64,000 nt of DNA from Hexactinellida sp. DTS-2022 (GCA_028753945.1 JAPNXP010000009.1:5270001-5334000), one strand, 5' to 3'; positions 21,247 to 32,108 are shown, numbered from the stretch's first letter. Program-made: numbers and translations. The notes: a model not told the origin generated them from the sequence alone.

Positions 21247-24200
21247 ATGGATCAAACTGAATACCAACGAATCGTAAATTTCCTAAGGAAGGGCGATTTC
21301 CCAGCGGAATTTTCCCGCCAAGCTAAATGGACTTTCAAAGAGAAAGTGTCGAAATATTTCATTTCAGAATCTGACAAACTTTACAAGGTGATTAATTATA
21401 TTACATTTGTATAATTTATTGTATAATTCTTTATAATTAAATTAACTATTAATTAGAAAATCGTGATGAATTGTGAGGAGAAAGACATCGAAGTTGCATG
21501 TCGGGCTGATTTTCAGGATATTATGGGAAGGTTCCATGATCGTTTGGCCCATCCTGGAATAAATAGCTCTATCCTTTCTATTCGACAGCGATATTACTGG
21601 CCAGCGATGTATACACAGATTACTGATTATGTGAGTTAAGCATCTTATATTTCTATAATAAAATTGAATTTTACAATACTATAATTTTATGTATTAGGTA
21701 AAACGTGCGATATATGTCAGCGAACAGCCGCGTTACCACCTCAACCACAGAAAGCTTTACAACCGATTCCCCCGCCAGACAGACCGTGGAAACATATTGG
21801 AATGGATCTAATTTGTGATCTTCCACTTAGCCCAGAAGGTTATAAACACATATTGGTTACTGTCTGCTATTTGAGCAAATATGTGGTAGTCAGACCTCTA
21901 AAGTCCAAAACTTCCTCAGATGTTGTTGAAAACCTGAAAGACATTTATCTCGATATTGGTCTTCCAGATATCATCCAACAAGACCAGGGCAAAGAGTTCA
22001 CTAGCAATGTAAGATTATGCTTTATTAATCAATTAAAATAATTTTAATAAAATAGTCAATATACGTATCAATGAAATATTTACTTGCAGTAATTTGCTAA
22101 AGGAGGATACTATATTTTGCGAAATATAACATGCTTATAAGACTAATAATTTCTTTGTAGCTATTTCAAGAATGTCATCAAAAATTTGCAATTGACAACC
22201 GCAGCACTCGAGCGTATCACCCGATGGCCAAAGGCTTAGTCGAAGCTCATAAAAAAATCCTCAAAACTTAAGTATTTCCTAACGATGTTATATTCTAATC
22301 ATGAATTAATTTGACTAACAATATCTAGTAAGTTGAGCAAGATGGCTACTCAAACTGGAGATCATTGGTCAGTGCTACTCAAGTCTGCAGTATTGTGTAT
22401 GAACTCGACAGTAAAGAAGTCTCACTCCTATACTCCTTTCCAAGTAATGTGGGGTCGCGAATCGAGATACGGAGACCTAGTACCAGCTCTTAACAACATG
22501 CAGGTTTCTCATGAAGAAGACCTTGAACTTGAACAAGCTATATATTCTGAATTTCTGCTTGATGAGAAAGATGGCGAAGTGGATGATGTGTTTTGTTCCC
22601 TTCCTAGCAACGACATAGAATCTATAAAACTCATCGATGAATCGAGAGAATGCACTCGCAGTTTCGCATCTAACTCAATAAGGTCTGAACAACTCAAGCA
22701 AAAAAGACAATATGATAAAAAAGTTACCCAAAAGAAGTTTGTTATTTTTATTAATAAGTAAGAAATAAGAGTACAGTATAATTGAGTTTCATTTAGACAT
22801 GAAATCAAGGAAGGTGACAAAATCATTTTCACCAACATGCCAAAGTTAAAAAAGATGCCGAAAACTCAAGGACAGGACAAATATCTCGGTCCCTTCACAA
22901 CATCTAGGATTACTGATAGCCACGCTGTGATTTCTAAAGAGGAGTAGTGATCGACCGAAACTGTTTTTCGCCGAGTATTCGGTTTCGGCCGAAACCGAAT
23001 AGTTTGTGCCGAATATTCGGCGCCGAATATCGGTTTCGGCAAAATACTAATACCTATTATTATTATAGATGTGAGGAATATAATCATTTAATTTACCTTT
23101 TACGTCAAGACACAATATTTTAGAGAAAGCTTATGAATCGTGTCAAATGTAAACCATGTAATAAAAGGTAATTCAATGCAGGCATTGAATGCATAACATA
23201 ACATTTTGGTTAGTTTTGATCTTAAGGAATGCAAATCATTAAAATACTATATAATGCCGAAACCATTATTCGGCGTCATTTGCCGTATATTCGGTTTGCC
23301 GTATATTCGGCCGAAACTTATTTCGGTCGATCACTAAAGAGGAGTTAGGATCCAAAAAAGACAAGAAAGTCCCTCTTCACATTGCACGCCCTTACCATCA
23401 GCGCTGTAGTAAATCCAGCAAGTCGATATCCAGGAAGAGAAAGGGTGATGATAATTCGGAATGTGAGAGCAAACGAAACAAGGCTTCAATCGTATGTCTT
23501 ATTTTGATTAGATAATTTTACTGACTTTCAAGCTTTGAACTTTTATTATCCAATTTAGACTCCCCAAGTAGAGTTTGGATTTTCTAATGAAACTATTCAT
23601 CGTCACCTATCTCAATTCAAGGTAAACACGAACTTGTGCCATTTTTCAATTGTTGACATGATTAGAATATCAAAGTTTAATTATCTCACAATGATGATGA
23701 ATACTGCCAAATTTAATATTTTCTTTCTTGTATGTAATTGTAATAATTATTAACTATTTACTCACTAGATCATCCTTCAAGAAAACGTGAGGAAGGGTAC
23801 TTTCATTACTCCTTTGCATGAAGATCTACACTCAAAATTAAATAGATTTCACCTTTTTGTTCCTAATATCTTCATTTTTCAATTCCTGAAAGATTCGAAA
23901 GAAAATCAAATGGTAAATAACATAAAATAAGTCGTATAACTTACTATATACAAACTTGGACTTTACTTAAGTTTTTATTTACAGAAGCAAGAGATCAGGG
24001 AGACTGTACTTTCCTGGACTACAGAAATATATCCGAATTTTGGGGACACTTTAGCCGCTAAATATGCCGAAAAAGTGTTGTATGGAATTGTAAGTTTTTT
24101 AAGCAAGTCTTGTTATAATACTTTGAATTTTAGTGAAATAATTTATGTTATTAGGCTATCCAGTATCTCAACACTATGCTCTGGGAAACATTCCCAGACG

Positions 24201-24829
24201 ATCTAGACTTGACATCTCCAGAGATTCCAATTGAAAGTCCCAAAATCAGTACTCTATCGGAAGATTGGATTAATGGAAAATGCCAATTGTATGGATTTCA
24301 ATTCGAATCTCTAATACAGCAACCCGAAAACCACAAAGGAAAATCTCTCAGTGGCTATCAACCATCGGAGACAGAAAGAATTGCAGGCGATGGCAACTGT
24401 TTATATAGATGCTTCTCAAAGATCATGACTGGATCTCAAGATTACCACCCTGAACTTCGCGCCCTCATTTCTAACTATCTCGAAAGTGAGGGTACAACAG
24501 GGAAGATAGCATGGTACTTCAAACAAAAGCAGACAACTCCATGTAATTACCTACTTGACGAAACCCCGACTTACCTAGATGGAGCTTGGGGAAGTGACGT
24601 GGAAATTATGGCTTTTTCAGCGATCCTAAACGCAGATATATACGTCGGAAATAATGATAGCCACCGACAAGGCTCTCTTATTCGTGAAGTAAGATGGAAT
24701 TTGATTAGAGCGAGTAAGAACCCCGAAGTTGCTATTTACATCCAAAACTTCAACTTACATTATGAACCTGTCATTTCTATGATGAATTTCCCACTCCTTC
24801 TTATGGAGCTACATCAGACGATGTCGTGA
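21247..24829 (+). pseudogene. Ginger1 transposase: integrase plus OTU cysteine protease, ten exons, broken
   Basis: Exons inferred from GT..AG borders: 21247-21387, 21457-21630, 21698-22008, 22161-22271, 22329-22757, 22797-23491 (with a MITE inside), 23559-23621, 23769-23912, 23985-24089, 24155-24829. Introns are short (39 to ~150 bp). Order of domains: an HHCC zinc-binding module (FHDRLAHPG, then CDICQRT); a DDE integrase core (Asp in IGMDLICDLP, Asp in QQDQGKEF, Glu in KGLVEAHKK); a GPY/F-like KYLGPFTTSRIT; PLHIARPYHQ; then an OTU domain with Asp/Cys in GDGNCLYRCF (C75 of the last exon frame), the GSDVEIMAFS block and His in NFNLHYEPV. Defects: a one-base loss in the A run near 21702, an in-frame stop at the 22271 exon edge, and the MITE at 22945. 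The OTU exon is fully open (217 codons). Downstream 24840-25100 has further open coding-like sequence of uncertain status. Confidence 0.82.
22945..23336. mobile_element. hAT-type MITE in Ginger1 exon 6, TSD AAGAGGAG
   Basis: Perfect inverted ends TAGTGATCGACCGAAA, with the 8-bp TSD AAGAGGAG at 22937-22944 and 23337-23344. Removing the MITE and one TSD restores the reading frame through ...VISKEELGSKKDKKV. The interior is repeated TTCGGTTTCGGCC. It is younger than the host element. Confidence 0.94.
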
Positions 24830-25140
24830 AAATCTAATAAATGAATTCCAGTTTTTCGAAAGCGCTCAAAGGCAAGGTACATCGAACTTTGTGGGGACCT
24901 CTGCCCGAGGTTATTCAGGCGACGCAATCCCTATCATGGTGAGCCCAGATAATGGAAACGCGACCTGCAACGGCATGTCCCCAGTGGCGAATCATCAAGT
25001 AACACTCAACCAACACTCCTCCATCTAAGTGTATTGCGAGAAAGGCAACGCAAATGACGAGTCCAAGCCGGGACGAAACACAAAGAATATAGGTGAGTTG
25101 TAATTAATTCATTGTTTTAGCTGAGAGTGTCTGTTTAAAT

Positions 25141-25498
25141 TAGGGCTGAAACAAATATTCGAATATTCAAATCTTCATTCGTTTTGAAGGCTAAGCAATA
25201 ATTTATTAAGCATTAAATCAAATTCAAGACTCTAAATACAGTAAAAATAAAAAATTTATGTTACAATAGTTTAATAATCCTAGCGATAAAGTATTAGACA
25301 CAAGTTAGTTATTACTTATTACAAAGGTTAGTTTAGGAAGGAATAACGTATATTGACGATCTCTCCAATCTAAACACAAGTCATGTTGTCATCGAAAAGT
25401 AGTTAGCGAATATCCGGTTCAATCTAATATTCTTTCAAACGAATATTCATTTGGAAACGAACGAATATTCTAATATTCGATTATTCGTTTCAGCCTTA
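25141..25498. mobile_element. hAT-type MITE, TSD GTTTAAAT
   Basis: Ends TAGGGCTGAAAC and TAAGGCTGAAAC (other strand), with GAATATTCGAATATT words inside. Perfect TSD GTTTAAAT at 25133-25140 and 25499-25506. It is nested in the 3' part of Ginger1. Confidence 0.92.
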
Positions 25499-25507
25499 GT
25501 TTAAATA

Positions 25508-25572
25508 CAGTCGACTCCGCTAAATTGGGCAACTTTCCTAGGGTAGTTGACCCAATTCAGCAGAATCGACTG
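25508..25572. mobile_element. 65-bp minimal pogo-like MITE
   Basis: Essentially two ~28-bp inverted ends back to back: CAGTCGACTCCGCTAAATTG and (other strand) CAGTCGATTCTGCTGAATTG. TA precedes it and lies at the junction of the neighbouring MITE TSD. TA is not clear on the right. Confidence 0.6.
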
Positions 25573-25589
25573 ATGTATGTGTTTTGTCT

Positions 25590-26095
25590 GAGCTGTGTCT
25601 GGTTTATATAGCTTAGTATTATAATGACAATAGTTACGCTATACGAGTACCTTCTATCTGGAATTCACCACCAGCTTAGGGTTAGGACTTAGGAGAGTAA
25701 TAATTTATCAGCTAGGATATAGCGGTACTGGTATAGTGTAGCTGTTGTATTGTATGTGTCTGGTTTATATACATAGTTTAGTATTATGTAATTGCAATAG
25801 TTACGCTATATATGAGTACCTGCTATCTGGAATTCACCACCAGCTTAGGATTAGGAGAGTATTATCAGCTAGGATATAGCGGTACTGGTATAGTGTAGCT
25901 GTTGTATTGTATGTGTCTGGTTTATATAGTTTAGTATTATAATTACAATAGTTACACTATATATGAGTACGTGTACCTGCTATCTGGAATTCACCACCAG
26001 CTTAGGGATAGGAGAGTATTATCAGCTAGGATATACCGGTACTGGTATAGTGTAGCTGTTGTATTGTATGTGTCCTGTCTAAGCTGTGTCTGTGT
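25590..26095 (+). repeat. Tandem repeat, ~160-bp unit, three copies
   Basis: Three copies of a unit that runs GTGTCTGGTTTATATA..., GAATTCACCACCAGCTTAGG..., GGTACTGGTATAGTGTAGC. Starts are near 25594, 25755 and 25913. It lies inside Ginger1 downstream of the gene. No coding potential. Confidence 0.8.
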
Positions 26096-26604
26096 ATTTA
26101 TAGGCTAACTAATAATTATTCCCTCTAGCCATTAATTTTGTATATGCTTTTGTAAATTGTATCATAATTATAGTGTATTTTGTAATATATTTCTGCTGAT
26201 TTCGTATTGCAAACCTTGTTATCTTGTATATGTACTACTTATAAGCATATATGGTCTATGTAGTTATATTTAGTTTGAGTTGGGTTTTAGTAATCAACAT
26301 TTATTTTAATCTAAATGGATCGTATTACAGTAGACATGTCAGACCGTTGGGATAGTACATTACGATAAATTGGAAGATGCCTGGAGCAGAAAGAAATATT
26401 ATCTAAATAATATAAATTATTATGAAAGTCGAAACAGGTCTAAATGACAAAAAAGTATAGAAATATAAATTAAAATGAAGAAAAATTAGTTATTGAGAAT
26501 TAATGTTGAACTGTATGAATTGTATTACTAAGTTATGAAGATCGAGTTAAAATCAGACGGTATACCAGTATCTAACACAATGTCTGAAAATTATATGCTT
26601 CTGA

Positions 26605-27199
26605 AACATCCATGGTACACTAATACAATGTCTGAAAATTCTATGCGTCTGAAAATTCTATGCAACAGTGCTAATAATCTCATTATCTCAATTATTATTA
26701 AAGTTAGGCCTAGGAAATGTATTATCAATGAATAGGAAGTTACCTATTGCGGATAGATCAGTACTAGCATAGTTTACATAAAATCGATAGTTTTTGAGTT
26801 ATGGCTCATTTTAGGAAATATACATTTCCCTGGAAACCGAGGAATGTGTCAACATTCCATTTATAATTTCGATATATTTCATTCAACTAGTTATGGACAT
26901 CCTCATGTTCCAATTTTTAACATTTATAACGCGTTTAACTATGTTAAAAGCAGCTATAAAAACACGATCATTCCCACGAAAAATAAAGATTACGTAATCA
27001 AATGGTGATATATCACAATTCTAAAGGGTGTTATGTATGCCTTGATATCATGTTCCTAACTTCCTATATAATTATAAAGCATTTCTCAGGTCTGTCATTA
27101 CTAGCTATTGAGATAAAGATATGTCAGCTAATAATCAATGGTCTTTAAGTAATCCATGGTTCGGAGTAGTAGTAAGGCCTTATATAACGAAGGTCACGA
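26605..27199 (-). repeat. Right TIR of Ginger1 (uninterrupted)
   Basis: Inverted copy of the left TIR. The segment coding NSANNLIISIIIKVRPRKC appears in ORFs on opposite strands at 21037-21267 and 26535-26735, showing the repeat directly. The two TIRs differ at scattered positions, so the element is not very recent. Confidence 0.85.
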
Positions 27200-27379
27200 T
27201 ATTGTCTATTGCGAGACCGCGTAGTAGTTGAGTTATCCGTAGCAAAGCGAGCGTGACCGAAGGGCTCGTGGGATTGAAAATACAATTTATACTAGCATAG
27301 GTTCGAAAATCGTGATGTCCGGCCGCACCCGCTGTCCTGAATATAGTTTAGGACTCTAGGTGATAATGCCTTGAAATAA

Positions 27380-27770
27380 AAAATCAGTAATAACACCTTG
27401 AGGTGATGATGAAATCGTCAAATTTTTTTTTTTTTAACAATCCCGCGAATTCGATATTTCGATTGTGTTGGTTGCCGTTGGCGTTGGGTGAACACCCAAC
27501 ATGCAATGAAAAAATGCTGACTGGTCACCTATTGTATTCATACTGAAAGTAGAATATCTCTGAAATGACCTGCCGAAAAACTTTTCTGAAATGGTCTAAC
27601 ACCTTAATAGTTAATAGTGACGATGACAAGACAAAAAATCTAAAATTATAGCTTTGCCGACAGCATTTTCTTTTGGAGGCACTATCAAACGACCAACCAC
27701 CAAAAGATAATGCCTTCTAAGTTCTAAGGAACATGCTGTCGGCACAGCAGTAATTTATATTTTTAAAAAT
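27380..27770 (-). repeat. Diverged partial hairpin-array unit
   Basis: Carries the same order of words as the inverted units at 2150-2569 (CACCTTGAGGTGATGATGA, GTTGGGTGAACACCCAAC, then the hairpin at ~27640-27757) but with many substitutions. It is an older dispersed copy. Confidence 0.7.
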
Positions 27771-27782
27771 TGCATTTAAATT

Positions 27783-28167
27783 CAGGGTTGCCAATCCAAC
27801 CAATCCATTCGAGTCATTTTTGGACAATCGGCAATCCAAATTTCGTCAATCGATTACGGTATTCGGATGACAATCCAATCGAAATCGACAATCCATAATA
27901 TCATCGATTATTTTCGATTGTTACTCCTCAATATTTATGTCAAAAACAGTTATGTTACAAACTTAAAACATATATTATTGGGTTTAATTGACGAGCGATT
28001 GAGCATTTTTGATTTGGCAATTATGTAGAGATTTAAAAAACAAACAATCGTAAAATCGACAAAAATCGAAGCAATCCAATCGATAAAAATCGAAGCAATC
28101 CAATCGATGAAAATTGCAGTAATCGGCAATCGAGAATTTTCTCGATTGGATTGGATTGGCAACCCTG
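27783..28167. mobile_element. hAT-type MITE, CAGGGTTGCCAATCC family, copy 1
   Basis: Inverted ends CAGGGTTGCCAATCC with CAATCGA-rich interior. A well-defined sister copy is at 30927-31308. Flanks are AT-rich and the TSD cannot be read with certainty. Confidence 0.8.
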
Positions 28168-28500
28168 AAATTTAAATACATGTATATACATTTGTCAAGT
28201 GCATATTGGCATTTCATTTAAATACATTCAAATAGACTATTAGTATTTGTCTTGTATAAATTTTATAAAATGTATTTAACCCCAGCGGCCCAGCCCTGTA
28301 GCTAGGGACTTGGTGATATGATAAATAATTGTGATATATAATGTTAGTTTAACTACGTATATTTAAGAATTATTATCCTAAAGCGTTGATCAATATACTA
28401 GCTTTGAGATGATCAATTCCGAACGAACGTTTTCTACAGACCTTATCAAATTAAACTATCTTCTTTCAGAAATAATACTGTATAAGTAAAGTAAAATTAG
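28168..28500. other. Intergenic, 3' side of CHERP
   Basis: AT-rich with no ORF of interest. It should contain the CHERP 3' UTR, because that gene ends at 28501 on the minus strand. No AATAAA signal could be assigned with confidence. Confidence 0.4.
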
Positions 28501-30762
28501 TTATTTGCGTCCCTTATACCCTCCCTTCTTGGTAGGAGGAGGTCTTCGGTTATATGTATAGCTCTTGGTTCGACGGTACTGTTCGTAAATATCTGACGGC
28601 TTTAAGTCCATCCCCACGCCAGCATACTTGTCGTCAATGAGCTCCGAGTCCTCAGTCTGGGCGGAATCTTGGTGGAAGGAGTAGGACGAAAATCCGAGCT
28701 CTCCTCCGCGCCTCTCCCTCTCAGAGGGTCGGTTCAGAGAGGGGTACGCGTCATCAGTAGTGTCGACGACCTTTCTGTCCCCGAGAGGAGACCTGTTAGG
28801 GGGCGGAGAACCGGAGGAGTAGGAGGACTCTTGACTCACAGAGGAAGGTGTGTTGCTCCTAGACCCGCTGGGAGAGGACGCGCTGCTGTGAGGAAGCTCC
28901 TGGTGCCTTTTCTCCTTCTTAAAGCTGGGCGCAAACCTCTGATGCCCGTCAGGCACAGCAGGTGTCCTGCCCAAGCGTGCCATGCGCTTAGCCTCAAAGA
29001 ACTCCATCAGAGCCTTAGCCTCCCAGCCCTTCTTGTTCCTGGGACTCTCCTCGGAGGGGGGCAGGTAGAAGCTGTCTACGGCGCTGAGCAGCCGCTGACT
29101 GGGCTGCTGGGGAGGGGGCAGTCGGATGAGGGAGGGATCGAGGGGCGTGTAGTCGTGCTCCTCCAGGGGTACCAATGGGGCCATGAGGCCTGCTGGCAGG
29201 TCGTAGTATGGAATGTGGGTAGGAAAGTTGTCACCAGTCTCAGAAGAGGGTTCCTCCAAGTTTTGCTCGAAATGAGGAGGAGGGGAGTTGGACTGAAAAG
29301 ACTTTTGGAACCTTCCTGGAATGTCTGACTGATGAAGGGGAGGAGGGGGAGGGTAGTGATGAGAGTTGTCCGGACTTCTGGGACAGAGCTCTTCTCCCTC
29401 CTGCAGCATGTAGGGGTAGTCCCCCGGGTCTAAGTTATGCTCTGGGAACCTCACATCTCCCGGATGAGGGGGACGCTCGAATCGAGTGGGATGTTCGAAT
29501 ATATCTGGGGGCCCCATATTTCTGTGGGGAGGTCTGGGATTAAACTGTTCGTGGGGGTTGAAGGGGTATGGGGGTCTGTGCCAGGACTGCCTGCCCTCCA
29601 TGGGATAGTCGGGGTGTCTCATGTCAAATCTAGGGTGAATGGGGTGGGGATGGGGCATGCGAGACTGTGGATGGAAGTATCTGAAATGGTTAGGGTGTGG
29701 ATTGTCAAATCCTTGCTGAGGTGGTGGAAGCATCTCAGGTGATTCAGCGGGAGGGTAAGGACCCGGGGGTCCAGAGGAGCGAAGGTAAGGACCCGGGGGT
29801 CCAGAAGAGGGGGGATAAGGGCCCGGGGGTCCAGAAGAGGGGGGATAATGGCCCGGAGGTCCAGAGGAGGGAAAGCTGTGAGGATGGGCCGAAGGGTGCG
29901 GGTGCATGGGAGCGTGCTGTATTGGTATATGGGCGGCGTCAGCGTGCTGTAGTGAAATATGGGCGGGATCAGCGAGCTGGGAAGGGGGAAAGGGATTTGC
30001 GGGCAAGCACTGCTGGAGCTGAGGAGGAGGGAGAGGAGGGAGCTCGATATCGGACTCAACAGGGGGCAGTTTGTCTAACTCGGACTCTCTCTGAGAGACA
30101 ATGAAGTCGAGTGAGACGAGCACTCCTTCTTCAAAATAGTTCTGACTGCGCCATATCTTGACTAGCTTTGCAAGTTTCCTGAGATTATCCTGCGTAGCAT
30201 CCTTAGAACAGTTGCTGAAGATGTGAGGGATCTGCTGCTGGAGAGCGCGACGCAGATGCTGGTTGTTCTTCCGTATGCAATGGTGCAGCAAGTCATTGAT
30301 TAGATACACGATGTGGAGTCTGTCAAAGAAACTCATACCTGGGACAGACTTCGTTTTGCTAAGCAGCAACTGAGAGACTCGAATGCACTCATCTTGGGTT
30401 TGGAAATGAGACAGAATCCAAGACTTCCCAGCAGAGATGGAATCCTTGGTACACTGAGCGATGACGGGCTTTATTACCTGTTCAAATTCAATGAGCAGAG
30501 GGTCGTGAGGTTGCTGGGGGGGGCTCTGATTGACAGGAGTGTCCTGATCAGAATTCTGAGAGAGACGCGCCTCATTCAGTTTCTGTTGGTAGTATTGGTA
30601 GTGTGAGCCACCGAATAGGAAATTGAATTGAGGATTATCTTTGTGCTTCTCTTTCGTAAGATTCTCGAACTCCAATCCATTCTTTGCTACAAATTTAGCA
30701 AATCCATCAATTAGTGTTCTGAGATCAGAATCCTCAGGGTGTAGCTGTGGTTTAAACTCCAT
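28501..30762 (-). CDS. CHERP: CHERP-like protein (SURP and CID domains)
   Basis: A 753-residue single-exon ORF. The N terminus has a SURP/SWAP module (about residues 12-62, with LIDGFAKFVAKNG and NPQFNFLFGGSHYQYYQ). A CID domain follows (about 90-230, with KSWILSHFQTQDE and LHIVYLINDLLHHCIRKN), which in relatives contacts the RNA polymerase II tail. Residues ~240-520 are Pro/His-rich and include four tandem decapeptides of the type SSGPPGPYPP. The tail GVGMDLKPSDIYEQYRRTKS matches the conserved end of CHERP. The G-patch that precedes this tail in vertebrate CHERP is not recognisable, and the protein is shorter than the human one. Family role: spliceosome-associated nuclear protein. The start fits the family N terminus MEF...P. 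The gene is clearly richer in G+C than its surroundings. Confidence 0.92.
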   Translation of the reverse strand: MEFKPQLHPEDSDLRTLIDGFAKFVAKNGLEFENLTKEKHKDNPQFNFLFGGSHYQYYQQKLNEARLSQNSDQDTPVNQSPPQQPHDPLLIEFEQVIKPVIAQCTKDSISAGKSWILSHFQTQDECIRVSQLLLSKTKSVPGMSFFDRLHIVYLINDLLHHCIRKNNQHLRRALQQQIPHIFSNCSKDATQDNLRKLAKLVKIWRSQNYFEEGVLVSLDFIVSQRESELDKLPPVESDIELPPLPPPQLQQCLPANPFPPSQLADPAHISLQHADAAHIPIQHAPMHPHPSAHPHSFPSSGPPGHYPPSSGPPGPYPPSSGPPGPYLRSSGPPGPYPPAESPEMLPPPQQGFDNPHPNHFRYFHPQSRMPHPHPIHPRFDMRHPDYPMEGRQSWHRPPYPFNPHEQFNPRPPHRNMGPPDIFEHPTRFERPPHPGDVRFPEHNLDPGDYPYMLQEGEELCPRSPDNSHHYPPPPPLHQSDIPGRFQKSFQSNSPPPHFEQNLEEPSSETGDNFPTHIPYYDLPAGLMAPLVPLEEHDYTPLDPSLIRLPPPQQPSQRLLSAVDSFYLPPSEESPRNKKGWEAKALMEFFEAKRMARLGRTPAVPDGHQRFAPSFKKEKRHQELPHSSASSPSGSRSNTPSSVSQESSYSSGSPPPNRSPLGDRKVVDTTDDAYPSLNRPSERERRGGELGFSSYSFHQDSAQTEDSELIDDKYAGVGMDLKPSDIYEQYRRTKSYTYNRRPPPTKKGGYKGRK

Positions 30763-30926
30763 TAGCTAAACAGATATTCCAGTAGAAATGGAACAAATCA
30801 GTTATTTTTAAATATGCGTTTGGTTACGATATCCACCAGAAGCTATTTATACGTCTATATAAATACAACAGCGAAGGTAGCTTAGAATCGCCACTAACAA
30901 ATTTTGATTTTGTTGAGCATTGAATT

Positions 30927-31308
30927 CAGGGTTGCCAATCCAATCCAATCCAATCGACAATCCAAATTTCGACAATCGATTATTCGGATGACAATCCAAT
31001 TGCAATCGACAATCATAAATATCATCGATTTTTTTGGATTGTTCTCCGATTTTTTTCGAACGTTTACTCCTCAGTATTATATCAAAAAGAGTTATGTTTC
31101 ATCATATGTTCAAACTTAAAACATATATTATTGGGTTTAATTGACGAGCAATTGAGCATTTTAAATTTTGGCATAATTTAGTAATTGAAAAAACAAACAA
31201 TCGAAAAAATCGATGAAAATGCAGCAATCCAACCGATAATCCAATCGATGAAAAATGCAGCAATCGGCAATCGAAAATCTTCTCGATTGGATTGGATTGG
31301 CAACCCTG
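30927..31308. mobile_element. hAT-type MITE, CAGGGTTGCCAATCC family, copy 2, TSD ATTGAATT
   Basis: Perfect 8-bp TSD ATTGAATT at 30919-30926 and 31309-31316, with inverted ends CAGGGTTGCCAATCCAATCC. It lies about 165 bp upstream of the CHERP start codon, between CHERP and SENP8, so it may sit in or near the CHERP promoter. Confidence 0.93.
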
Positions 31309-31466
31309 ATTGAATTACAAAGAGAATATAATCCTATTTATTATCTTTGAGGAAGAAAATAACAAAGAAAATCAGAATATCATAAAAGAGACTTATCCTT
31401 AAATTAATTAATTAATTTACTAATTAAACACACCTTTTCAATTGATTCAATATACAATAGAACTTA

Positions 31467-32108
31467 CTATACCGCAGGCTCAATAGCTAGACTGTGGATA
31501 AGGTCCTTAATAACTAGTCTCTTCTCATCTACAAAAATAGGAGTTATTGCCTTTTCCATTGGTGGGTGTTCTGTACCGAGTAGAGATTGTGATAAATAGT
31601 CTGCGAAAGAAACAACATAGACTCCACAATCGTTGCAATTAACCTGTTGAGGAGACTCCACATCCACAATTACACTGTCCGGACACGCGAATATCTGTTT
31701 AAACACATTTACTACAATCTCAGCACTAGGTGTGTTGGATTTATGAAATGAGTCGAAATGTGAAAACTTTTTGTTAGCTCTGTCAAAGAAGAGAAGACTC
31801 CAATGATACCCACCAGGATTATGGGCACTAAAGTTGTTATTTACCGCGATAAACGCGAAATCAGCCACGCTCAAATTCAACTCTTCTAGCATTAAACTGA
31901 GTTCTTCATAGCTCAAGAACTTAGCCATCTGTGAAGTAGAAGGATTCAAATAGCATACTTTATATTTAAATTTGTTTACAAATGCCCTCTCCAAATACTC
32001 GAAGTAGAAAGCAATTATATTATCATTCAACCAAGAGCCTTTCTCTAGCAGCAACAAATCTGACTGTCTCAGTAAACTGTTGTGATAGTTCAGCACTATG
32101 TCTGCCAT
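31467..32108 (-). CDS. SENP8: SENP8/DEN1-like NEDD8-specific protease
   Basis: A 213-residue C48 (Ulp1-family) cysteine protease, the usual size for SENP8. It starts MADIVLNYHNSLLRQSDLLL and has the family WLND motif at ~26-29. The catalytic set is visible: His102 in YHWSLLFFD, Asp119 in SHFDS, Gln155 and Cys161 in QVNCNDCGVYV. Family role: processing of the NEDD8 precursor and removal of NEDD8 from non-cullin substrates. It is single-exon. It lies between CHERP and DCP2 in the same orientation, but spacing of over 700 bp on each side gives no reason to infer co-transcription. All key residues are present, so it is probably functional. Confidence 0.93.
   Translation of the reverse strand: MADIVLNYHNSLLRQSDLLLLEKGSWLNDNIIAFYFEYLERAFVNKFKYKVCYLNPSTSQMAKFLSYEELSLMLEELNLSVADFAFIAVNNNFSAHNPGGYHWSLLFFDRANKKFSHFDSFHKSNTPSAEIVVNVFKQIFACPDSVIVDVESPQQVNCNDCGVYVVSFADYLSQSLLGTEHPPMEKAITPIFVDEKRLVIKDLIHSLAIEPAV

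Larger units (their letters stand above)
19055..27199 (+). mobile_element. Ginger1-type DNA transposon with integrase-OTU gene
   Basis: The inverted ends start TCGTGACCTTCGTTATATAA and are flanked by the direct repeat TATTG (19050-19054 and 27200-27204). Each TIR is ~595 bp once the 1.5-kb insertion in the left one is removed (left ~19055-21155, right ~26605-27199). The interior encodes a gypsy-type integrase with introns and an OTU protease domain. Ginger1 elements are known to carry integrase-like transposases with GPY/F modules, and some carry OTU domains. Ginger TSDs are usually 4 bp; 5 bp is read here. Confidence 0.8.
18743..27271 (+). mobile_element. Helitron-like element split by the Ginger1 insertion
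   Basis: The 5' part (about 18743-19054, starting AGATTATAAAAACTCGATTG) and 3' part (27205-27271, ending ACCGAAGGGCTCGT) correspond to the two ends of the intact related copy at 16880-17224. They lie on either side of the 8.1-kb Ginger1-type element. Joined through the TATTG duplication they would give about 0.4 kb, close to the size of the intact copy. Confidence 0.5.

Noticed and set aside
21247-24829. Calling the integrase-OTU gene a domesticated host gene
   Set aside because: It lies between ~595-bp TIRs with a flanking direct repeat and has integrase-disrupting damage. A transposon gene is the simpler reading, although the intact OTU exon keeps the question open.
28669-30606. Long ORFs of 97-219 codons opposite or across CHERP
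   Set aside because: They lie in other frames of a G+C-rich, repeat-containing coding region. CHERP itself shows clear domain similarity in the minus-strand frame.
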